Source of the DNA: Rotaria socialis
Lineage: Eukaryota > Rotifera > Eurotatoria > Philodinida > Philodinidae
Direction of reading: 5' to 3'
DNA: 64,000 nt
Assembly: GCA_905331475.1 (NCBI GenBank)
Contig: CAJNYU010004581.1
Coordinates: 186,001 to 250,000, forward strand
Positions 50,926 to 63,486 of this stretch are shown in pieces. The notes below the pieces were generated by a model. That model had not been told where the DNA came from, searched no databases, and worked only from the letters and a program-made list of their open reading frames with translations. The position numbers and the translations under genes are program-made. How positions within the stretch are numbered: position 1 is the stretch's first letter; every line of letters begins with the position of its first letter.

Positions 50926-53900
50926 TTAACTGGTATTAGCAGCTGCTGTGGTGCTTTGTTGTCCTTGTGTAGGTTTCGTTTTTGCATCGTCAGGATCTCG
51001 GATTAATGCAAGAATTTTATCTAATTTAGCAATTTCAAATTCTGATCCATCGGCTACTTCTTGACCTTTTTTAGCTTTTGGTTTTTTACGTAAATTTGGT
51101 GAGAGCTTCACCGATGTTATATTCCCACGATCATCACCAGCAAGTATGATTGGAAAATGTTGATTAAATGCAATATGTGTTAATTTTGTACGTTTCTTTT
51201 GTACAATGATTTGTTCAGCAAGTGGTTCATATTTATTAACATTTAAATCGAATACAAAAACTTTTCCGTCAGCTGTACATGCAGCAAATACAGTTGACGA
51301 ATAAGGTGCCCAAGCAGCATCACCAACTGCACTGCCAAGGTCATAGACAAATAATGGATCTCTAGTTACAAAAAGAAAAGAAACAAATTGAATAAAACTT
51401 CCGCAGAAAAGTTTTTACTTGAAATTGATATCCCAAACTTTAACAGTCCAATCAGCTGAACAACTAATGAAGATTTTTGAATGAAATGTATTCCAGCGTA
51501 CAGCATAAACAGCCATATTATGTGCATAGAATGTGTCCAAATATTGATTATTATATGATTTTGAACATTTATGAATTTTTCCTTCTTCTGTACCAACAAT
51601 AAATAAATAATCTTGTTGCTTATTAAAATCGAAACATGTTCCACATCCTTTTATTATTAAAACAAATGAAGAAAATATTAGTGTTGTGTTATGAAAATTT
51701 TTTTTGTTTGTTTTATTTTACCAAGTGTTGTTAATGAAACTCCTTCATCGGATTCAGTTGCTGGTTTTTCCAATTTCAATTGAACAACATCAGAATACAT
51801 TAAGTCACTCTAGTTATAAAACGAAATGAGCAGAGGAATAATTTATTTGTTCTAAATAAAAATTTACTTTAACTAAAGTCCAACAAACAATACGACCATC
51901 GGATGATATTGAATAGAAATTAAGATTTCCATCTAAATCATCTTTTTGCCAGCGTACTTGCCAAACAGGATCTGTATGTTTGCCGTTACGAGCTGTACTT
52001 TGATATTTGGGTCGTTTATTTTCTTCTGCTATATTATAAACAGCAACTGACCCATCGTAAAATCCTATGCATTGAAATTATGATTAAACAGTATTTTATA
52101 AAATACGTAATAGTTCAATTTACCACTGCAAAGTAAATTCGGATGATTTGGATGAAAATCCAAACACATAACACCAGTATCAGCAAAGAAAATATTTTCT
52201 GGAAAACTTGGATTTTTTAATGAGTAAATTAGAAACATTCCACGACTTTGTTTAAGAAAATCATCTACATAGAAAAGCAGAAATAATAAATTAAAAAATT
52301 AAATATAATCATACATGAACCAAATGAAACAGCAAATAGATCCGTATAAAATGTATTCCAAGCCAAATTTGTACAAGCAAGTTTTTTTGCTAATTCATAT
52401 TGAAAAACCCATAATGGTAAAAGACTACCTTCTTGTTCACGATATTCATCAGCTGCATCTTCCCAATATTTAAAATCTAGAGTAAACAAACACAATAAGA
52501 AATTTCTTGTAAACTATCAATCATCGCTAACCTTGTGCAATATCATCAAAAGTATTTTGATTAATCATACGTTCAAGTATTTTAAGTGATATACTAGCTG
52601 ATTTCGATCGAGCTAATTTAGCCATATCATCACCCTATTTCATACAGATAAAAAAATAAGACTTCACTTTTTTTTTGTTACAAAATAATTTCTTCTCGTA
52701 CTGATTGTTCGGTGACAACAAATTTCTTTTTTCGTTCATCATCTTTTTTGGCTCCGATTTTCTTATGTTCTTTTTCTTTTGCTTTTTGCTGAAATGAAAA
52801 AGTATTGAAATCAAATTTTTGTTAATTTTATAACGCGAATTTTATTTTACTTGTTGATCAAAATCTTCATTGTAGGCATCGAAAATTGACCATTGTGAAA
52901 CATTGTCACTAAAAACAACTCGTGGTGTTTGTTCAACAAATGTTTCACGATCCTAAGAGCATAGAATAAACAACTTGAAGATTCGTTTTATTTTCTATTA
53001 TTTACTCGACACGGATTATTATATGTTTGAGATGCTCGTTCGCTGAAATTAAATTGATTTGTAAGTTTTTTTCCTTTACCACCAGTTGTAGCAGGTTTTT
53101 TCACTTTATCTTCATCGTCATCATCACCTTCTTTCGCTATTTCCTTTAAAACAAAAAAGTGAATTAGAGAAATAAATCTATAACAATTCAATTTAGAATA
53201 TTACTTGAACAACAGCTACTGGCGCTTCTGCTTCTTCAGCTGCATGTTCTATTAAGAAAGAAACATAAAATATATATGTTATTGATAACACTATTATTGA
53301 CCTCCAGCATCGCGAATTAATTGTCGTTTTCCTTCTTCTGAATCTCTATGAATGAGATTACCATCGAGCTGAAAATGAACAGCTAATTGATCCACTTGTG
53401 GAATGGGTTTAAATGTTCGCTCCTAAATTATTCAATTCAGTATTTCTTTTTTTTCTTCTTCTAATTAGATGTATGTATTACATACTTTATAACTGAATCG
53501 AACAATATTTTCAGCTGCATTTGGATTACGCGCTGTAAGAATTCGTGTATGTTCTTCATTTAATTCCTAAGTGAAAATGAAATCCTATATAGAATCATTT
53601 CTTGACGATTGTAACAATCATACTGCATCTGTTAATTTTAATTGATCATCTGGACGAACCGCTCGAAGTCCCTAATTAAAATCGAATGAGCATAAAATCG
53701 TACGACAAATTAAATATTTACTTCGTCTAATAGATCAGGCATATTACCCAAATCTTGATCTTCATCCTAGAAAAATTTTATTAAAATTTAATTCTTCTAA
53801 CGCATCGTTGTTTTAATTCTTCTGTACCCGGAAACCTGCTATGATTGACTGACGAGGCAATTGACTGAGACGACGTTGTACGGTGATTCCAGCGAGAGTT

Positions 53901-53988
53901 GGCGCAGCCTAAAATTGAATCTATTCAATATAAAATAAACATTCTACAAGATATTGACCGCTTTTTTCTCGGCAACTTTTCCTGGCAT
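50926..53988 (-). CDS. DNAI1: Dynein axonemal intermediate chain 1
   Basis: Outer dynein arm intermediate chain linking heavy chains to doublet microtubules. The start at 53988 gives [10 protein letters not shown], followed by many short exons: [60 protein letters not shown] and the diagnostic [11 protein letters not shown] (human [14 protein letters not shown]). Next come [20 protein letters not shown] and [15 protein letters not shown], then the WD40 propeller and the conserved tail [18 protein letters not shown] and [13 protein letters not shown]. Frame is kept in all exons inspected. It lies immediately upstream of the divergent paralogue on the same strand, about 110 bp apart, so the pair arose by tandem duplication. 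Presence of an axonemal dynein implies a ciliated animal. Confidence 0.95.
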
Positions 53989-56074
53989 GGTTGTTAGAGA
54001 GTAACTAAAATGAATGAAACACTTTTCTGCCTATACCATTAACACGAGCGTTGCTCGAGACATTGCATAGCAACGGATCAATTAGCTACTTCATAATAGA
54101 TGTCAGTTATATTTCAATGTTTTACAATCAATTGACATGAAAACTTATTTGTATTAGAACGAAAAAAAAGGCTAAAAAATTGTTTATTTTTTCAACATAA
54201 GGTTTCAATACGCTTTTTAAAACAGTTATAACTTTCAAAGGTTTGAGCTTTTCTTTCGTTTCATGTTTCTCATAAATAATTAAAATATTTACATTAGTTT
54301 CAATTCATTTGATAAGAATTTATTACATGTATGGTTCGACTTCGCTCGAATGTTATTCTTACACTTGACTTCTTTTTGAGAGCCTATTACAAACATATCA
54401 ATAAGCAGTGCAAAAACATTATGTATGTAGTCTTGATTCATCACCATTTATCACATGATAATTGCATGAAGTATTTCTTTTTGAATTTCTATTCAAAAAA
54501 AGAAATGCATAGACCATCAGATAGAAACATTATCAGAATCAAAATCATTTGATATTGAACTACTCGTGAATACTTTTTAGAATTATGCATAATTTATGTC
54601 TCGATTTACTCGTATTAATTTCAAAATCAATGCTTCTAGAATATCTGAAAGATTTTCTTTCCGATTATTTTTATTAAAAAAAAAGGATATTTTTTTTCGG
54701 ATTGAATTTCACAGAAATTAGCATACAATAGTTAGTAAATAAAAAAATAATCTATGTTTTCGATTTATAGATATTGTTATGTCGAGTCAATCAGAGATTT
54801 GGTAACCGTTAAAAAGATCAAGAACTGCTAATATAATGGTATAAAATTTACCAGTCGAATTTGCCTAGAAGTAGACACGATAAATATAGAACCTTGGCTC
54901 CTATGATACACAATTTTCTTCTAAGATGATTATTTTTAATCAACTACGATAAAATCAGAACAATTAATCGATAGTATTATAAGATTTTTATCTACAATGC
55001 TTTTGTTAAGCTCTCCTATTGATGAGTAAAAACATTTGGGAAATCAGAAGAAATACGATTGATGAATTTGAAATTCAATTTAGGTAAGCACTTTTTCGGT
55101 TAACAGCTATTTAATCATATCCAAATGTTGAGGACTCATAACTCTTACAAAACATATCATTTTGAATGACTAATGATGAAATTTTCTATTAAATATATCC
55201 AAGAATATTGTCATAGAAATGTCAAATATTTCGCTCATTTAGTACTACAGTTCTCTAAAATAAAATCAAAATTACGATTATAAATTCAATTTTGTAACTC
55301 TAAACATCTGCAACATTGATGAAACTAATTATTATTTAGTCGCTCACTAATTTTTCTTTAAAGCTTGTATAAGAATTTTGACATGTTATTATTCACATAA
55401 AAGTATTTCTAGTTATCGTCACGAATGCAGCATGAAGCCTAGTAAGATAATCTATCAATACACAATTACTTTTCTATGTTGAACAATTAGCTGAAGCATA
55501 TAGAAATCTATTCTCAGCTCCATTTGACATAAAATATAAATAGTTAAATAAAAGATTAGCGCATAAAGATGAACTCGATAGCGATAAATGAAAGAGAAAA
55601 TAGTTTCTGGTGATAAAGCCTGAAAACACAAATATTGCGTTATCGTTCTTTTGAAATTTCAATGCACGTATTGAGACTATATTCAAATCTTAGGATTCTA
55701 TACTTAAGACGAAATCTATTGAAAAATGTTTGTGAAATCTTTATCGCTGATTGAAATCGACATTGACGGGAAAATAAAGCGGAGACTTGTGTATATACTT
55801 AATCAAGTTCTTTCCAGTTTTCTCAATGTAGCTCATTCAAAGTTGGAATATTTTGTTTCAGAGATAATCTTATAACGCGAAAAGAATCGTAAAACACTTG
55901 TTCAAACTCAATAATATCACAAACGAATACTTGACGTCACTCTTTAGAAACAAGATAAGAAACCTCAAGAAAAAAATCGAATCATGCAGATTGTCGCTAG
56001 CGTCCGTTTTAACGAACCTTAGTGAAATTTTCCAATTAAAAAAAATATTAAAAAAAATTGATTTTTAGAATAGC
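53989..56074. other. AT-rich intergenic region
   Basis: 2.1 kb with no exon, RNA gene or strong repeat recognised. Short frames (54331-54552, 55474-55686) have random-looking composition. Confidence 0.5.
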
Positions 56075-56224
56075 TGCCTAATTCGACTTCGAATATAAAT
56101 GAAAAAAAACACTGTCATGCTTTCACGCCACTCCTGGAAAAAGATTTAGTTTTTATAAATTATAAAATTGATAAATTGACTTCGCTGCCATTCATAATTT
56201 AGGTTATAGGTATAGATTTAGTTT

Positions 56225-56250
56225 GGGTGTGGGTGTGCACACCCACACCC
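56225..56250. repeat. Perfect 26 bp palindrome of TGTGGG-type telomere-like units
   Basis: GGGTGTGGGTGTG is followed at once by its exact reverse complement. The unit TGTGGG is the telomere repeat reported for the bdelloid Adineta vaga. Two head-to-head partial arrays could mark a healed break, a telomere-telomere joint or element-derived sequence. It lies in otherwise AT-rich DNA. Confidence 0.7.
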
Positions 56251-56444
56251 TCAAGGGGCAATCCATTTTCAGATCCGATTGTAGGAATGAACGACCTGGG
56301 AAATTCGAAGGTTTCAACTTCAAACTTGAACTATCAAGGACTATAGCTGAAACTTAAAGCTTCAGTTAAATTTAAGTTTCAAGTATGAGATACATGAATA
56401 TGTAAGCAAACATTATATGCCTAGGCGATTGATAAGTACTAATC

Positions 56445-56774
56445 ATGAAGAGATGCATATTTGCATCAGTTACGCCGCCCAAATTATTTCAGACAAGCTT
56501 CGCTGCGGTGTTCTGCACTGCAGGAAATCCATCCGATAAGCACTCGTCTAACAACATAAATCACCTTCGAAAAGAAGACACTGCAATGCTTATTCTACGT
56601 TACAATGGTTGCGAACTCCCTAACTACGAGCTGATGCTGACCAAATTTTCAGAAGAAGATAGCAATATACATAAAGAAAAAAAAATTGAATATTACTTGC
56701 GATACCAAACGGAAAAAACAGAATATAACCTCTATGAAGTTTACACCAATAACAATTATTCCATCTTCAAATAA
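56445..56774 (+). other. Open frame of 109 codons, function unknown
   Basis: Begins MKRCIFASVTPPKLFQTSFA and ends in a polar, Asn/Tyr/Lys-rich tail. Composition is less biased than random AT-rich frames, but there is no recognisable domain, membrane segment or neighbouring exon. It lies inside the inverted-repeat block, so it may be element-derived or chance. Confidence 0.2.
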
Positions 56775-57540
56775 ACCACGGCGATTACAGAAATTCGATT
56801 ATGCTATAGACAAAGAACTCGAAAAACAGGGACACTTTCACAAATAGTACTAAAACATCTCACTAATTGAACTGGAAGCTCTTACTCATATCACAGGTTT
56901 TAAAAGCCTCGACACGTCACGAGCACAGCATCGACGGTTACAAACAGGAAATGTTTACATACACGATTTTTTGAGAACACGAATCCAGGCCGACTGATCC
57001 GACATCGGATGCGATAGGAATCTGAAAATATCCTACAATCTGATACAATCCTATTGGATTCCAGTCGGATCGGATGGGTTCCGATAGGTGCCTACCGTCG
57101 GATTGCTCGACTTGGGAAGCTCGAAAAGCACAATAAAGAAATGCACTAACATCATGCATCTAACATATGAAACAAGGTACACTGTCTCATTAACAACAAA
57201 CCGTAACTGAGTAAATATATTCTATATCGAATGCAAGATAAATTGCACAGACATTATCACTCGACTTTTGTGTCCATATTCGGATTCTGGACCAAACATA
57301 AAATACGTATGCGAATACGCCATTAAGAAAACACAGTAACGATCCAGCTAATTTATAAATTTTATAATTTACAAAAGGTAAATCTAAATCTATTTCTAAA
57401 GTCAAAATGCACTGCCAGTTAGATGATCTTTTGCTTTTGCTTTGGAATGGTTTTTAAATGGTCGCCATTTTTTTTTCATTTTTTTTCGAATTGTGAATAG
57501 TTATGCAGATGTCAATTTATATTCGAAGTCGAACTAGGCA

Positions 57541-59440
57541 TATCATGTGGCTTTAGTAAACAAGTTACTACTTCGGAGAAAACTGTTTTAAAGTTATTGT
57601 ACTCATTTATTTAACTGTCAAAGAAATCTTTTTGAAAATATGAATTAGTTCTGCAATTGATAACAACATTTTTTTTCTTTGATTTTAAATATAGGTCTTC
57701 AGAGTTTTTTTACCTAAATATTAAAAATTTGCCTAATAAATGTAAACATCTGCAAAGCATAAAAAGTTTTTAGAAAATTTTGTTATAATTGCAATAGTTT
57801 TATAAGAGTATCTCTACACAAAGATCTAAGTTCCAAAAAAACCCAGTCTAAGTACGTGAATTTTTATACGAACTGTTCATATTTTTTTTTTCATTTGGTT
57901 TTTTCCGTCAAATAGTCTTTCTATACCATATAAATGAAAATTTTCATTGAATTTTATATGCCAACATTGTTTTTCAATAGCTATCACTTGAAAAGTTATT
58001 TCAAATATTTAATATACCACTGGATCTTAATAAACATATCACTTCAATATATCTTGAGTTATCATCAGAGAATGGTTAAATAGAATTCCGAGGATTCATT
58101 TTTATTTTTGCTGCTTCATTTCAATTAAGTTTTCATACGTCATGTTCTTTGCAGTCATTCTTTTTTCGACAAATTTTTCAAGTATATCGTTTGTTCATGC
58201 TCTTATAAATATATAGACGGATAGGATTGGCATGCAAACTTATCACGAGGTAGATGTACTGCGCAATAGTCTGTTACGATTAATAAGTAATTAGTCAATG
58301 ATATATAATAATAATTACTGATTTAGTTGATCATATTTTTATAGTGTTACTAGTGAAATACCAGCCAATTGTAATATAATGATGCAGAATCCTTTACAGA
58401 GAAGTGATTAGGCTACTAGCAGTCTCTGTTTCTTTTCTTTTCTGCGACTTTTTTTTTGTTCTATTTTTGTCATTTCTCCACGATGCACACGTTGTGCCTG
58501 TTTTTCGATACTGCCGTGTGCCTGATAGCATAATTTTCTTCTCTCGTTCTTCTCTGCTTCTTTCCCCCTCATTTTAACATACTCACGTTTACATATAAAA
58601 CTTAGTTGCAGAAGAGTATTTACTGGGTGCATTGTTTTGTTGAAAAAGTAAAATCTTAGAATTGTAGAAGATAATTCATACTTTATCCATTATGACGACA
58701 AACAATCCCGTTAAACAAAATACGACTTTCACTTTGAAATGAATGGCAATAAATGAATCATACATTATAACACAGAAAAAAGGTGGCCATTAGCATGTGC
58801 GTTACGTTATCGATTCTCTACACATGAATAGTCAACGTATATGCAGTAGAACACAAAATATGGTGAGTAGAAATTATGAAAATAGAAATAAAAATAATGA
58901 TATAAAGTAGAACAAGAAACAGAAAATCGATTTAAGTCTGCATAAAATTTTCGTTTATTAAATAAAATAAAAGAGCTTGTTTTGATTATATTACTCTGCG
59001 TTCGTCATAAAGATCACTACGGTTTCATGTAATGACTTAACCATTAATGTATTGATCAAAATTGATGTCCAATGAGAATTATTAAACCTTTTTAACAAGA
59101 AAAGTTTAATAACCTCCTCCTTACCGTTTTATCTATATATTTTGATTGTTAAAAAAATTAATTACGCAATATAAAATTTCAATAACACTCTGAATAATTT
59201 TTTGCTTGATGAAAAACATTTAATCTCTTTTTTTTTCATTTTTATCTGATATATTTAACATCCTTTTTTTCCACTCGATTGCAATTTAACCTTACTTCCT
59301 ACATACATGTTATTAGCAGTGTAATTAACATATTTTTTCCGTTGCTATTGCTAAAGAACCTTCCTAAAATAGAAAAGATAAAAGACAGTTTCTATTATTC
59401 TAGATTTTAGGTATGAATGTGTGATACACTTTCAAAATAA
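57541..59440. other. AT-rich intergenic region upstream of the OPT gene
   Basis: 1.9 kb without recognised exons or RNAs. The right end should contain the promoter and 5' untranslated region of the OPT transporter. Confidence 0.45.
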
Positions 59441-62400
59441 ATGGCAACTAGTCGTGTTCGGTTTCTCTCACCTAGCTACCAAATTAATACGCATGATAAA
59501 AAGCTCGCAGTAAATTATATAAAATTTAGTGCAAACAATCCCGTCTTTTCACAAGATGATGAAGAAAACATTAATGTTCCATATGAATCATTTCAAAATA
59601 TTGAATCTGATCTAGATAATTTACATGTTGGTTTTCGTCAAGATGATTCAGCAGTTATCGTTAATAATTCACAGGATGCTATCGTACCAGAAGAATCATT
59701 TACTGGTGATGAAAATGATATAGCATCGGATGAAGATGTTGCAGCGCATGTTTCAAATAAAGACGATACTTCTATATTGGTCTTAACATTTCGATCATGG
59801 TTTCTTGGTCTTCTATTTACTTGTCTTCTTTCATTTGTAAATCAATTTTTTTGGTATCGAACATCGCCACTTTTTGTTGGTACTCTTGTTGCTCAATTAT
59901 TAACATATCCATTAGGAAAAGGAATGGCTAGAATTTTACCGACTAGAAAATTTAAAATTTTTCAATGGTCTTTCACTCTTAATCCGGGTCCGTTTACTAT
60001 CAAAGAACATTGTATAATTACAGCAATGGCTAATGCCACCTGTGTAAGTTTCATTAAGAAAAACATAATAAATATTGCTCTTTTTTTTTCTATTGTCGAT
60101 CAAATAGAGTACAGCATATGCAATTGATGTTATAACAACTTTGCGTATATTTTATAAGCGAACGCTACATCCCATAATTGCTATTCTATTTGTCATCACG
60201 TCACAAATTCTAGGTTATGGAATAGCTGGTATCGTGAGAAAGTTTCTTGTTTGGCCAGCGGCTATGGTTTGGCCAGCTAATCTTGTTAATTGTACTCTTT
60301 TTCGAACTTTACATGACGACAGAGATAGCGATAGTAAAGAAGAAGCAAACAAAGAATCACATTGGAAAATGTCGCGTCTTCGATTCTTTTTCGTTGCATC
60401 TTTTTGTCAATTCCTATGGTATTGGTTTCCTGGTTATATATTTCCTGTTCTCTCTCTCTTCTCCTGGTTGTGTATGATCAAACCCGATAATGTTATTCTT
60501 TCACAACTTACTGGAATCAATGGACTTGGTATTGGTTCAATAGAATTAGATTGGAATGCGTGGGTCTCTTTTCTTGGTTCACCTATCATTGTGCCATTTT
60601 GGTGAGCAAAAAAAATACAAAATGAAGAGATTTTATTTTATTTCTTCATAGGGCTCAAATAAATATTTTGGTTGGTTTTGTTGCATTTGCATGGACGATA
60701 GTACCGACTGCATATTATACCAATCTATGGGGTTCAAAAGCAATGCCAATAGTTAGTAATCGTGTTTTTACTGTCGATGGCTATTTCTATAATGTATCAG
60801 CTGTGCTGAATTCCAACTTGCTTCTAAACGAAACAGCTTATAGAAACTATGGTATGATGAATGCTAAGGATTTCTAAATTTTACGATATTTATTGACCGA
60901 CTAGGTGAACCTCGACTATCAACTATTTTTGCTCTATCATATGCTGTGTCATTCGCTGCTATTTCATCAGTTATTGTTCATACTATATTGTACAATGGTA
61001 TGTTAATATATTGTGTTGTTGTTGAAGGAAGTTAAACATCTTCTATGATATAAAGGTAAAACAATAATGAAACAATTTCGATTGTCGCTAAAAGATAATC
61101 ACAGTGATGTTCATGCTATGCTTATGTCTCGGTATCAAGAGGCACCTGAATGGTGGTATGTACATTGGTTCCTTAGAGAGAGAGAGAAAAACACGCTTAC
61201 CATAGAATATCGTTTTGTTTAGGTACACAGTTTTGTTTGTTGTAGCATTCGCTCTGGCTATTGTTGTTTGTCATTTTGGTCAATTGATGCCATGGTATTA
61301 TCTATTTCGTAAGTGAAATTTAGATCGTTTATAAGTCATGAGCGAGATATGATATTGTTTTATACTGATCTATGTCTACGAATAGTGTCAGTTATTTTAT
61401 TAACATCAGATAGACCAAATTACATGAATTTGTCTCTGATTCATTGAAATCAATAGAATTTTTTTTCTCTCTTACTTAGTAATTCTGTAATAGGTTTATA
61501 CTCTTTAAATGCATATTTTAGTTGCTGTTGGTATTGCATTTATTTTCGTTCTACCAACTGGTATAGTTCAAGCCGTTACCAATCAGACAATTGGCAAGTA
61601 ATCACTACTTCTACTTTTCTAATACATTCATGTTTATGTAGGTGTTAATGTTATTACTGAATTCGTTGCTGGCATTGTCATGCCAGGTGACCCATTAGCT
61701 AATGTCACATTTAAAACCTATGGGTATATTACACAATATCAAGCGTTACTTCTAATTTCTGATTTAAAACTAGGCCATTATATGAAAGTATGATATACGT
61801 ACAACATCTAACGATAAATTTTGTAAACACATATATTTAGATTCCACCACGTGCAATGTTTGCTACTCAATTGATAGGTACAATCATAGCAGGCATTGTG
61901 AATTATTTAACGGCTATGTATTTGATGGATAATATTAAAAATATTTGTACACCTCAAAATACTCGATGGACATGTCCTAATGCGAATTTATTTTTCAGTG
62001 CATCTATTATTTGGGGCGCTATCGGTAAGTTTGATTGGGTTCGCTGTTAGCTTTCGTTTTTTACAAGAAAAATTGTGTTGATTTTGAAATCATCATTTTT
62101 AGGAAAAAAAAATATCTTATCAATTTAATAAGATTTATATTTTAGGCCCAATAAAAATGTTCGGTAAACAATCTATGTATTCATCATTACTTTATGGTTT
62201 TCTAATCGGTGCTCTTCTTCCTATACCATTTTGGATTCTGATGAAAAAATTTCCTAAAGTTAAATGGCTAAAATATATTCATTTTCCCATTATGCTGTCT
62301 GCTACGTGCTATATGCCACCTACTCCACCTGGTAATTATCCATCGTGGCTTTTAGTTGGCTTTTTTTTTAACTTCGTACTTCTTCGACATGCACGATCAT

Positions 62401-62609
62401 GGTGGAAACGATATGCATATGTTTTTTCGGCTGCAATGGATTGCGGTGTGGCTTTCGGTGTTTTAATCATCTTTTTCGTATTACAAAATAATGCAATAGA
62501 CTTTCCGACATGGTGGGGGACGGGTGGATCCACAGGAGATGGCTGCCCATTAGCACATGCCAATTATTCTGGAATAATTCCAACAAACCGTCCAGTATTT
62601 ATGGGCTGA
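59441..62609 (+). CDS. OPT-family oligopeptide transporter
   Basis: OPT proteins are proton-coupled importers of small peptides, glutathione or metal chelates, known mainly from fungi, plants and prokaryotes. Ten exons join in frame: 59441-60043, 60108-60601, 60652-60851, 60905-60997, 61056-61155, 61223-61308, 61522-61593, 61642-61787, 61841-62024 and 62146-62609, giving 813 residues. A hydrophilic acidic N-terminus of about 108 residues precedes about 12-16 membrane segments. Diagnostic OPT motifs: STAYAIDVITTLRIFY, GYGIAGIVRKFLVWPAAMVW, PANLVNCTLF, the DVHAMLMSRYQEAPEWWY loop, VNVITEFVAGIVMPGDP, FKTYGY, LGHYMKIPPRAMF and a WWG near the C-terminus. The seventh intron starts with GC (GCAAGT) instead of GT. 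Short host-like introns show it is domesticated. I infer acquisition from a fungal- or plant-like source because the family is absent from most animals. Confidence 0.92.
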
Positions 62610-63085
62610 GGTGATTTCAATGAGTCCATTCGAAATCAAATTGGTTTTATTGTTTGAAGAAATGATGAACGTTCATGTTATAATATAGCATCAATCGGGA
62701 AAATAATATATTTAACTTCAATGAGTGTGTTGTAGAAGCGACTTTTTTTCCATTGATATCAATAAAAATAACATATTATGTAATTAATGCTGTACCTTGA
62801 AGTTTGACGTTTTTGAACATGTGAACTGTAGGAAGTATCGAACGTGTCAACCAACAAGAAATCAATATTGTAATAAAAATAGAAAATAGATTTTTTTTGT
62901 GCCAAGAAATTGAATACACAAATGACAAGAAAGATTATGAAATACTTAATGAAATCAAGCTGAATACTAACTAGAAACAAATTTTCTTCATAAAGACCAG
63001 TAAAATATGTTTGACAGATAGTTTTCTTTTGATCTTAACTACTTATTTTTATTTCAAACAAAAAAAAAGGAAAACAACTGTTGGT
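62610..63085. other. Convergent spacer between OPT and the TOM6-like gene
   Basis: No gene recognised. It should contain the 3' ends of both flanking convergent genes. Confidence 0.4.
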
Positions 63086-63364
63086 CTACTCCATTGGAAG
63101 AAGATCATTTGATGCAAAATCACGAATCATATAAACGGCAACAGCAAAAAAACCAATGCTTTTGACGAAATCCCTATAAGATAGAAAAGAAAAAGAGTGC
63201 AAAGTCAAATTATTGCTGTTTCATCGAAGTTACCATTTCACTGGACTATAGTAAAATGTTTTAACATAATCCCATTTTGATGGTGGTCCAGTAGAACGAC
63301 CTGCACCTGGTCGACGGCCACTCGCACCTGAGGGTAAACCTCCTTCAGACGGAACGAACATCAT
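63086..63364 (-). CDS. TOMM6: Small single-pass protein resembling TOM6
   Basis: Two exons (63364-63234 and 63173-63086) join in phase to a 72-residue protein beginning MMFVPSEGGLPSGASGRRPG. The Gly/Ser/Pro/Arg-rich N-terminus is followed by SKWDYVKTFYYSPVKWDFVK and one membrane helix, SIGFFAVAVYMIRDFASNDL, ending LPME. The helix-plus-tail pattern resembles animal TOMM6 (NLGLFAAGVWLARNLSDIDL), a tail-anchored accessory subunit of the mitochondrial outer-membrane import channel. The match rests on about 20 residues and overall size, so other small tail-anchored mitochondrial proteins remain possible. A 5' untranslated intron may precede the start, since TTTTAG lies just before the ATG. Confidence 0.5.
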
Positions 63365-63486
63365 ATCTAAAACGAAAAGCAAGATAAAGCTTCCTAACAA
63401 TTCTCTTTCCTTGCTAATAACAAAAAAGAATAGATAACAAATTTTCTCTTAATTTCTTTCTTTAGAAATAACAACAACAGAAAATA

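Larger units (their letters stand above)
56075..57540. mobile_element. Block bounded by inverted repeats, possible non-autonomous transposon or foldback
   Basis: The left end 56075-56100 starts TGCCTAATTCGACTTCGAAT, and its reverse complement ends the block at 57515-57540, with one mismatch in 26. A second inner pair, 56157-56177 and 57350-57370, matches 20 of 21 in inverted orientation. A shared GATTTAG word lies next to each. Arms are therefore about 100-190 bp and imperfect. The 1.47 kb block contains a 26 bp telomere-like palindrome, a 109-codon frame of unknown nature (56445-56774) and a CGGAT-rich patch (56985-57125). No transposase and no target-site duplication were seen. Confidence 0.55.
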
